Source: CBDCNH01 sp965219015
Lineage (GTDB): Bacteria > Pseudomonadota > Alphaproteobacteria > Rhodobacterales > Rhodobacteraceae
Length of the DNA stretch: 64,000 nucleotides
NCBI GenBank assembly: GCA_965219015.1
Contig: CBDCNH010000013.1
Coordinates: forward strand, 620,001-684,000
Direction: 5' to 3'
Positions 57,560-64,000 of the stretch are shown one piece after another. Each line of letters begins with the position of its first letter. Positions within the stretch are counted from its first letter, which is position 1. The notes under the pieces were generated by a model, which saw only the letters and a program-made list of their open reading frames with translations, ran no database searches and was not told the origin of the DNA. The position numbers and the translations under genes are program-made.

Positions 57560-59101
57560 CTACATCATCGCCTCGATCAGGAAGGGTCCGGGTTCTGTCG
57601 CGGCGTCGGCGATGGCGCGGGCGAGGTCGCCGGCGTCCTCGACGCGGCGGCCCGGCACGCCCATGCCGCGCGCCAGCGCCACGAAGTCGAGTTCGGGGCG
57701 GTCGAGGTCGAGCATGCTCAGCGCGTCCGGACCGGGGTTGGCGCCGACGGCCATGAGCTCGTGCTTGAGGATCGCGTAGCTGCGGTTGGCGAAGATCACC
57801 GTGGTGACGTTGAGCCCCTCGCGGGCCTGTGTCCAGAGCGCCTGCAGCGTGTACATCGCCGAGCCGTCAGCCTGCGCGGCGATCACCGGGCGATCCGGGC
57901 AGGCGAGCGCCGCGCCGGTAGCGAGCGGGAGGCCCGCGCCGATCGCGCCACCCGTCAGCGCCAGCCAGGAATGGGGCGGGCAGCCGCGCATGGCCTCGTA
58001 GATGTCCCGCCCCGAGGTCACGCCCTCGTCGATGACGATGGCGCCCTCCGGCACGGCATGTGCGAAGGCGGCAGCGAGGCTGGCCGGCGTGATCGCGCCC
58101 GAGGGCAGCGCCACCGCCGGCCGGGCGTCCACAGGACGCGCGGCACGCGCGCCGATCCGGTCGCCAAGCGCCGCGATGGCGGCGGGCCCGTCGGCGCCGA
58201 AGCCCGCGAGTTCGACGATCGCGCAGGCCTCGGGCAGCAGCAGGCTCGGCCGGCCCGGATAGGCGAAGAACGCGACCGGCGGCGCCGCCTCGATCAGGAT
58301 CGCGCGGCGGTAGGGGGCGAGGACGCCCAGGGCCTCCTCGATGGGGTAGGGGATCTTGGCGACATGGGCGCGGCCCGCGCCGCGGTCGGTGCGCCGGCTC
58401 GATACCGGAGCGAGGATGTCGGCGCCGGTCAGGTCGGCGATGCCGCGAAGCTGCGCGAGGGCGCCCGGGTCTTCGAGCACAGTGTCGCCGACGAGGAGCA
58501 CCGTGCGATCAGTCGATGCGAGCGCGCGCACGGCCTGATCGAGCCGGGCTTCGTCCGGCGGGGCGGGCGGCGCGGCGCAGCTCGCGGGTGCGAGCACGCC
58601 GCCGTCGTCCCAGCCGATGTCGGCAGGGGCGATGAGCGTGGCGATGCGCGCCGGCCGGCCGGTGGCGGCGGCGAGCGCGTCCATCGCGTCGGCGGCAAAG
58701 CTCTGCGCCGAGGTTCCCGCGCGCACCCAGTCGCTGAAGGGGGTGGCTGCCCCTTCCACGTCGGCCGAGAGCGGCGCGTCGTAGCCCCGGTGGCGCAGCG
58801 CGTGGTCGCCGACAATGTTCACCATCGGCACGCGCGCCTTGCGGGCGTTGTGCAGGTTCGCAGAGCCGTTGGCGAGGCCGGGCGCGAGGTGCAGGAGCGT
58901 CGCGGCGGGCTTGCCGGCCATCCGCGCGTAGCCGTCGGCCGCCCCGGTCACGACGCCCTCGAAAAGGCCGAGGACGCAGCGCATGAGGCGCGTGCGGTCG
59001 AGCGCGTCGACGAACTGCATCTCCGATGTTCCGGGATTGGCGAAGCAGACCTCCACGCCGCCGGCATGGAGGCTGCGGACGACGCTTTCCGCGCCGTTCA
59101 T
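57560..59101 (-). CDS. ThDP-dependent acetolactate synthase-like enzyme
   Basis: A 513-aa thiamine diphosphate enzyme. The N-terminal PYR domain has FANPGTSEMQFVDALD and the catalytic Glu region LFEGVVTGAADGYARMAGKPA; the PP domain has GGAIGAGLPLATGAALA and the ThDP motif ADGSAMYTLQALWTQARE with IFANRSYAILKHEL. It resembles acetolactate synthase catalytic and benzoylformate decarboxylase-type subfamilies, without a neighbouring regulatory subunit gene. It overlaps the upstream deacetylase by ATGA, so it is part of a coupled trio. The substrate is probably a 2-oxo acid (inference). Confidence 0.85.
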   Translation of the reverse strand: MNGAESVVRSLHAGGVEVCFANPGTSEMQFVDALDRTRLMRCVLGLFEGVVTGAADGYARMAGKPAATLLHLAPGLANGSANLHNARKARVPMVNIVGDHALRHRGYDAPLSADVEGAATPFSDWVRAGTSAQSFAADAMDALAAATGRPARIATLIAPADIGWDDGGVLAPASCAAPPAPPDEARLDQAVRALASTDRTVLLVGDTVLEDPGALAQLRGIADLTGADILAPVSSRRTDRGAGRAHVAKIPYPIEEALGVLAPYRRAILIEAAPPVAFFAYPGRPSLLLPEACAIVELAGFGADGPAAIAALGDRIGARAARPVDARPAVALPSGAITPASLAAAFAHAVPEGAIVIDEGVTSGRDIYEAMRGCPPHSWLALTGGAIGAGLPLATGAALACPDRPVIAAQADGSAMYTLQALWTQAREGLNVTTVIFANRSYAILKHELMAVGANPGPDALSMLDLDRPELDFVALARGMGVPGRRVEDAGDLARAIADAATEPGPFLIEAMM

Positions 59102-60135
59102 GTCCGGCCTCCCGCGGCGTCGCGGAAGGTCGTGAGGAACGCGCGGGCGTTGGCGGCGAGCGACGGCCCGAGATAGCCGCCCTCCTGAACCAGCACGGTC
59201 GGCAGGCCGAGGGCGGCGATGCGGCGGGCCATCTCGGCAAAGCCGCCCGCATGGACGGCGACAGCGGCGAGCGGGTCGTCGGCGGCCATGTCGAAGCCGA
59301 GCGACACGACGAGCGCCTCGGGCCCGAAGCCGCGGATCGCGTCGAGGCCGCGGTCGAGATGCGCCAGCACCTCGGCCTCGCTGGCGCCGTGATCGAGAAG
59401 GATGTTGAGCGTCGTCCCGGCGCCTTCGCCTGCGCCGGTCTCGTCGGCGTGGCCGAGGAACCAGGTGGCGAAGGTGGCAGGATCGGGATGCAGCGAGCAG
59501 AAGAAGACGTCGCCACGGTCGTAGAGGATGTCCATGCTGCCGTTTCCGGTGTGGACGTCGACGTCGAGGAGCGCCAGGCGCGCGAAGCGGGCGCGGAGCC
59601 GCTCGACCGCGATGCAGGCGTTGTTGAAAAAGCAGAACCCGTTGCCGGCGTCCGCCATCGCGTGATGGCCGGGCGGGCGGCAGAGCGCATAGGCCGCGCG
59701 CGCGCCGCTTGCGACCGCTTCGGCGGCCGCCACCGCGGACTGCGCCGACCAGTAGGCCGCCTCCCACGAACCTTCGGTCAGCGGCAGCGAGGTGTCGGTG
59801 ATCCACCAGCCGAGCTGGCCGCGGATGTCGCGCGGCTCGCGCCCGCGGCGACGGCCCGGATGGTGCGTCGGGATGGCAAGCGCACCGGGCAGTGCCACCG
59901 CCATGAAGCGGCTATGCGCGTCGGCGAGGAAATCGACGTAGGCCGGGTCGTGGACCGCCTTGATCGGCCCGATCCCGGCATCTTGCGGGACCGCGATCTC
60001 GAAGCCTTCCGCCTCGAGCATGTCGCGCAGGACGGTCGCGCGCTCCGGCTGCTCGGGATGCGGCTGGGCGGCGCCGAAGCGCAGGTAGGTCTCGGGCGCG
60101 TGGCGGAGCTGGCGCGCGTCGAAGAAGGCCCTCAC
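59098..60135 (-). CDS. Histone deacetylase-like zinc amidohydrolase (possible acetylpolyamine deacetylase)
   Basis: A 345-aa HDAC-superfamily enzyme. Catalytic landmarks: CRPPGHHAMADAGNGFCFFNN (tandem His), LLDVDVHTGNG (metal Asp and His), and LGFDMAADDP; HPEQPERATVL and YLRFGAAQ near the start match bacterial acetylpolyamine amidohydrolases. GTG start overlaps the aminotransferase stop. In bacteria such enzymes deacetylate acetylpolyamines or other acetylated amines; with an adjacent aminotransferase this suggests removal of acetyl then amino groups from a diamine. Confidence 0.88.
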   Translation of the reverse strand: MRAFFDARQLRHAPETYLRFGAAQPHPEQPERATVLRDMLEAEGFEIAVPQDAGIGPIKAVHDPAYVDFLADAHSRFMAVALPGALAIPTHHPGRRRGREPRDIRGQLGWWITDTSLPLTEGSWEAAYWSAQSAVAAAEAVASGARAAYALCRPPGHHAMADAGNGFCFFNNACIAVERLRARFARLALLDVDVHTGNGSMDILYDRGDVFFCSLHPDPATFATWFLGHADETGAGEGAGTTLNILLDHGASEAEVLAHLDRGLDAIRGFGPEALVVSLGFDMAADDPLAAVAVHAGGFAEMARRIAALGLPTVLVQEGGYLGPSLAANARAFLTTFRDAAGGRT

Positions 60136-61481
60136 GCGGCGCGCTGCGCTTCGAGGACGCCAAGGCTCCGTTCGGTCACGTCCATCGCGAGGTCGATCTC
60201 CGCCCGCCCGACGATGAGCGGTGGGCAGAAGGCCATCGAGTCGCCCATCGCGCGCGAGATCACGCCGGCCTCCTGCATGATCGCCGCCATTGCCGAACCG
60301 CGCTGGCCGGGTGCGTCGCCGGGCTTCAGCTCGAGCGCGCCGATCAGCCCGACGCCGCGCGCCTCCGCCACGAGCGGATGCCCCGCGAGCGCGCGGAGGC
60401 GCTCCTGCAGGTAGGCGCCCTGCTCGGCGGCGTTGGCCACGAGGCCGCGCTCCTCGATGATGTCGAGGTTCGCCATCGCCACCGCGGCGCCGACCGGGTG
60501 CGCCGACGCGGTGACGCCGTGGCCGAAGGTGCCGATGCGGTCGCTTTCCTCGGCGACGGGGTCGTAGACGCGCGCGTTCATCAGCACCGCCGACATCGGG
60601 AAGTACGATGAGGTAAGCGCCTTCGAGAGCACCATGATGTCGGGCCGGATGCCGTAGGTCTGCGACCCGAACATCTGCCCGGTGCGCCCGAAGCCGCAGA
60701 TCACCTCGTCGGCGACGAGCAGGATGTCGTGGCGCGCGAGCACGGCCTGGATCTTGTCCCAATAACTGCGCGGCGGCACGACGACGCCGCCCGCGCCCAT
60801 CACCGGCTCGCCGATGAAGGCGGCGACGGTCTCGGGGCCTTCCGCCTCGATCATCGCCTCGAGCTCGTTCGCGAGCCGCGTGGCGAAGTCCTCCTCGGTC
60901 TCGCCGTCGCGGTGCTGGCCGGCGTAGTGCGGCGAGCCCGCGTGCAGCACCTGTGGCAGCGGCAGGTCGAAGGAGCGGTGGTTGTTGGGCAGCCCCGTCA
61001 GGCTCGCCGAGGCGACGGTCACGCCGTGATAGCCGCGCAGGCGGCTGATGATCTTCTTGCGCCGCGGCTCGCCCATCGCGTTCGAGCGGTACCACACGAG
61101 CTTCACGACCGTGTCGTTGGCCTCCGAGCCCGAGTTGGTGAAGTGGACCTTGCTCATCGGCACCGGGGCCATGCCGATCAGCCGCTCGGCGAGGTCGATC
61201 GCGGGCCCGTGCGACTTGTGGCCGAAGCTGTGGTAGAACGGGAGCGTGCTCCCCTGCCGCCGGGCCGCCTCGACGAGGCGCGGCTCGCTGAAGCCCACGG
61301 CGACGCTCCAGAGGCCCGACATCGCCTCGAGATAGCGCTTGCCGGTGTTATCGATGACGTAAGCGCCGTCGCCGCGCTCGATGACGAGGGGGCCGACCTC
61401 GCGGTGGCGGACCGCGTTGGTGTAGGCGTGGAGGTGATAGGCGATGTCACGCGCCTCCGCCGAGTTCATGCCGTCGGCCAT
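60132..61481 (-). CDS. Class III aminotransferase (omega-transaminase-like)
   Basis: A 449-aa PLP enzyme. Motifs: HLHAYTNAVRHREVGPLVIE, GLWSVAVGFSE, HFTNSGSEANDTVVKL, RLRGYHGVTVASASLTG, LLVADEVICGFGRTGQMFGS (Asp binding the PLP nitrogen) and the Schiff-base Lys in LSKALTSSYFP. It resembles omega-amine:pyruvate and putrescine-type transaminases. First gene of the coupled trio with the HDAC-like and ThDP enzymes. Confidence 0.93.
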   Translation of the reverse strand: MADGMNSAEARDIAYHLHAYTNAVRHREVGPLVIERGDGAYVIDNTGKRYLEAMSGLWSVAVGFSEPRLVEAARRQGSTLPFYHSFGHKSHGPAIDLAERLIGMAPVPMSKVHFTNSGSEANDTVVKLVWYRSNAMGEPRRKKIISRLRGYHGVTVASASLTGLPNNHRSFDLPLPQVLHAGSPHYAGQHRDGETEEDFATRLANELEAMIEAEGPETVAAFIGEPVMGAGGVVVPPRSYWDKIQAVLARHDILLVADEVICGFGRTGQMFGSQTYGIRPDIMVLSKALTSSYFPMSAVLMNARVYDPVAEESDRIGTFGHGVTASAHPVGAAVAMANLDIIEERGLVANAAEQGAYLQERLRALAGHPLVAEARGVGLIGALELKPGDAPGQRGSAMAAIMQEAGVISRAMGDSMAFCPPLIVGRAEIDLAMDVTERSLGVLEAQRAA

Positions 61482-61705
61482 GCCGGACCCCTTTTCCCCG
61501 TGTCGCCTGTCCCGGCACTATCCCGCTCCAGGCCCGCCGGGGCAACCGCTCGATGCAGCGCGAAAGGCCTTTCCCGCGGGCGCTGCGCCGCAATCAGTCA
61601 GACAGGCACGCCATGAACGGAAGGGCCCTGTGCACCGCATGACGGTGAGGAACCTTTCCGAAGTCCGGGGCCTGCAGGGTTGAGCCCCCCATGTTCGCGG
61701 AGGCC

Positions 61706-62575
61706 CTAGCGCGCGCGGGCGAAAGCGTCGGCGAAGCCCGGGTGCCAGCGCGACAGCGGCGGACGGTTCTCGACGATGTCTCCGGCGGCCCAGCGGATGC
61801 GTCGTTCGTCGGTCGTCCGGTCGACCTCGCCGTCGGGACACAGGATGTAGAACTCGTCCCGCGCCAGTGCCGCAAAGAGAAACGCCACGGTCTCCTCCGG
61901 CGTCCATGCCGCGTCGGGCTTGGTCGTGCGCCCATTTGCCGTAAGCGGGGTGAAGACGAAGCCGGGCACGAAGAGGCGGGCCTCGACCCGGCAGCCCGGA
62001 CGGTTTCGGAGATCGTGCTGGAGCGCCTCGGCGAACACCTTCACGCCCGCCTTCGCGACGTTGTAGGCGGGATCGCCGGGCGGCGTGGTGATCCCCTGCT
62101 TCGAGCCGGTGGCGACGACGAGACCTGGCTCGCCGCCCTCGATCATGCCCGGCACGATCGCCTGCACGGTCCGCACGATGCCAAGGAGGTTGGTGTCGAT
62201 GATCCGGTCCCAGGTGCCGTCCGCATCGAAGACCGAGCTGCCCGGCTGGATGCCGGCGTTAGCGAAGAGGGCGCGGACGGGCCCCAGCGTGCGGCGCGCG
62301 CGGGCGACGGCGGCGTCGATTTCGCCCCGCTCGCGCACGTCCGCCGGCAGCGCCACGAGAGCGTCGGGCGCGGCGCCCCCAGCAATCAGGCTCTCGCGGG
62401 CCCGGTCGAGAGGCGCCGACGGCAGGTCGATCATGCCCACCTTCATCCCGAGCGCGGCGCACCGCGCCGCAATGGCGAGCCCGATGCCCGAAGCGGCTCC
62501 CGTGACGATGGCGCAGCCGCCCGCCCCGAGCGCCGGATGGCCGCCTTCGGCCGGTTCATCAATCCCATGCGTCAT
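61706..62575 (-). CDS. Short-chain dehydrogenase/reductase
   Basis: A 289-aa classical SDR: VTGAASGIGLAIAARC nucleotide motif, FANAGIQ, catalytic Ser in ATGSKQG and YNVAKAG with Tyr-Lys. The C-terminus is longer than in most SDRs (~45 residues after the substrate loop, with a conserved-looking FYILCPDGEVDR). Start ATG 62575; ATG 62596 is the alternative. Same strand as the aminotransferase trio, 224 bases upstream of it, with no supportable gene between. Confidence 0.88.
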   Translation of the reverse strand: MTHGIDEPAEGGHPALGAGGCAIVTGAASGIGLAIAARCAALGMKVGMIDLPSAPLDRARESLIAGGAAPDALVALPADVRERGEIDAAVARARRTLGPVRALFANAGIQPGSSVFDADGTWDRIIDTNLLGIVRTVQAIVPGMIEGGEPGLVVATGSKQGITTPPGDPAYNVAKAGVKVFAEALQHDLRNRPGCRVEARLFVPGFVFTPLTANGRTTKPDAAWTPEETVAFLFAALARDEFYILCPDGEVDRTTDERRIRWAAGDIVENRPPLSRWHPGFADAFARAR

Positions 62576-62938
62576 ACCATCTCCAGCCCGAGCCACGTCC
62601 GCTTCGGACGACCTGTGACACCCTCGCCGTAGCGCCGCCAGGATGCATCCCCCGGACGTCGAACACCGTGTGCGCCCTGAGGTTCGACACCGGCGTCCCG
62701 CGCGCGCTCATGGCGCGGGCTACAGGCGTGCGGGGAAGGCCACCCATGCTCCGGACCTGCCGCGACCAAGCGGCGGGCGGGGTCGCGGGTTCCCGGGCCG
62801 ACGCGCCCGCGCCTCGGTCAAATGTTGGGCGGACCGGGCCCGCCCTGCACTTTGCGCTAGACGCGCACGCCTGATCGGACGTGAAATGTGGTCTGCGGCC
62901 TGTCCGGGCCGGCACCAATCCGAGAGGGGAAGACGGAC
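62576..62938. other. 363-bp divergent intergenic region
   Basis: Lies between the SDR and the transporter gene, which are transcribed away from each other, so it should hold both promoters. I find no convincing open frame with a start signal and no clear -35/-10 pair. A GAGAGGGGA ribosome site precedes the transporter ATG. Confidence 0.5.
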
Positions 62939-63757
62939 ATGAACTACAGGACTGCGCTCCGCGGCGTTCTTTTCGGGGCCGCGTCGCTCGCCCTTGCGAT
63001 GCCGGCCGCGGCGGACCAGCTTGCGGACATCAAGGCCGCGGGCATGATCGTCACCGCGACCGACATGCACTACGCGCCGTTCGACATGCTGACGAACGGC
63101 ACCTACGAGGGCATGACCAAGGATCTCTTCGACGCGGTCAGCAAGACGATGGGCGTCGAGCCGCAGTACCAGGACATCCCGTGGACCGCCGAGCTGCCGG
63201 GGCTCGAGGTCGGCAAGTTCGACATCGTGATCGCACCCGTCACGATCACGCCGGAGCGGCTCGAGCGCTACACCTTCACGCCGCCCATCGCCGACGCGAC
63301 CGTGGCGCTCGTCAAGGCAGCGGGCGACGACACCATGCAGAAGCCCGCCGACATCGCCGGCAAGACCGTCGGCGTGCAGCAGGGCACCGCGCAGTTCCGC
63401 CAGCTCGAGGCGTTCGGCAAGACGCTCGGCGGCATCACGATCAAGGAATACGGCACCACCGACGAGGCCTATGCCGACCTCGTCGCGGGGCGGCTCAACG
63501 CGGTCGCGGGGTCGCTCCCCAATCTCGATTACCTGGTCAAGACGCGGCCTGAGTCCTTCGCCAAGTTCGAGCCCGCCCAGTTCGGCGAGCCCACGTTCTT
63601 CGCCTGGGTGCTCCGCAAGGACGCGAGCAGCGCGACCCTCGCCGCCGCCATCGCCGACGCCATGCACAAGATGACCGAGGATGGCACGGTCGAAGCGATC
63701 CAGACCAAGTGGCTCGGCAGCTACACCAAGCTGCCGATGGACGTGCCGGGCCAGTAA
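62939..63757 (+). CDS. Amino-acid-type ABC transporter substrate-binding protein
   Basis: A 272-aa periplasmic binding protein (solute-binding family 3). Signal peptide MNYRTALRGVLFGAASLALAMPAAA; the lobe-1 start AAGMIVTATDMHYAPFDMLT and TYEGMTKDLFDAVSKTMGVE, VGKFDIVIAPVTITPERLERYTFT, and IQTKWLGSY near the end are typical of polar amino-acid binders. The permease gene follows 51 bases downstream. Confidence 0.92.
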   Translation: MNYRTALRGVLFGAASLALAMPAAADQLADIKAAGMIVTATDMHYAPFDMLTNGTYEGMTKDLFDAVSKTMGVEPQYQDIPWTAELPGLEVGKFDIVIAPVTITPERLERYTFTPPIADATVALVKAAGDDTMQKPADIAGKTVGVQQGTAQFRQLEAFGKTLGGITIKEYGTTDEAYADLVAGRLNAVAGSLPNLDYLVKTRPESFAKFEPAQFGEPTFFAWVLRKDASSATLAAAIADAMHKMTEDGTVEAIQTKWLGSYTKLPMDVPGQ

Positions 63758-63808
63758 CGCCCGCGGACCGCCGGCGCTCGTCCGCTCCCGCTTCGGAACC
63801 GTCACCCG

Positions 63809-64000
63809 ATGTTCTCGGTCCAGGTTTTTCTCGACAGCTTCGGCCCGCTGGCCTGGGCGGCGCGGTACACGCTGCTCATCTCGGGCCTCGGCATCGCGCT
63901 CGGCCTCGTCCTTGGCGCGCTCGTCTGCGCGGCGGCGCTGTCGCCGTGGCGGGCGGCACGGGGTCCGGCGGCGATCTGGGTCAGCTTCCTGCGCGGCGTG
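63809..64000 (+). CDS. ABC transporter permease, amino-acid type (N-terminal part)
   Basis: The first 64 codons of a permease cut by the window end: MFSVQVFLDSFGPLAWAARY then TLLISGLGIALGLVLGALVC, two helices and the TLxISxxxxxxGxxLG pattern of HisM/GlnP-type permeases. It is the partner of the preceding binding protein. Confidence 0.88.
   Translation, partial: MFSVQVFLDSFGPLAWAARYTLLISGLGIALGLVLGALVCAAALSPWRAARGPAAIWVSFLRGV

Overview
The window is high-G+C chromosomal DNA from an alphaproteobacterium, most likely of the Rhodobacterales. The evidence is gene order (heparinase-purH-lspA-DUF3035-M16-M16; tldE-cysQ-DUF4170-waaA-lpxK), a CcrM-type GANTC methylase, a DinB with an N-terminal zinc finger, the 16S sequence, and a 16S-Ile-Ala-23S-5S-fMet rRNA operon. 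No genus can be named from sequence alone.

Layout. 1-21.6 kb is dense housekeeping DNA: heparinase end, purH, lspA, a DUF3035 lipoprotein, two M16 peptidases, mutL, rmuC, hutD-like, SDR, L36, tRNA-Val, N-formylglutamate amidohydrolase, dinB, SPFH/NfeD pair, pyrF, clpB, two fasciclin proteins and msrPQ. 21.6-27.3 kb is a complete rRNA operon with promoter, boxA and long complementary RNase III-type stems flanking both large rRNAs. 27.3-32.4 kb is a mobile-DNA graveyard: an unidentified frameshifted gene, an IS5-type remnant, and a large serine recombinase that has lost its catalytic N-terminus by a deletion joining it to a DUF2924 gene, has acquired stop codons, and is split by an IS481-family element. 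32.4-43.1 kb is an accessory envelope/metal-type region: DJ-1/PfpI protein, a frameshifted secreted protein, an mbnP gene whose mbnH partner is reduced to its 3' end, a DUF2946-like protein, an OmpR-type two-component system, decayed PepSY and DedA genes, and a five-gene operon (exported protein, COG4705-like membrane protein, NosFY-like ABC transporter, anchored exported protein). The same palindrome, CTTAC-N6-GTAAG, lies between the PepSY and DedA remnants and in front of the five-gene operon, suggesting one regulon of the adjacent response regulator.

43.2-64 kb returns to core genes: cobC-like/cobS/cobT, a membrane-anchored winged-helix protein, rnhB (with an altered GRG motif), ccrM (three GANTC sites in its leader), an AlkB-like monooxygenase, mutY, DciA-like and DsbA-like genes, lpxK-waaA-DUF4170-cysQ-tldE (lipid A/Kdo and nucleotide salvage), then an overlapping catabolic-looking trio (class III aminotransferase, HDAC-like deacetylase, ThDP enzyme), an SDR, and the start of an amino-acid-type ABC transporter cut by the window end.

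The strongest candidates for something undescribed are the palindrome-linked two-component/ABC/COG4705 regulon, the transmembrane winged-helix protein beside the cobalamin genes, and the aminotransferase-deacetylase-ThDP trio. Many breaks fall between 28 and 39 kb; a few could be sequencing errors, but the recombinase and mbnH lesions are large and look real.
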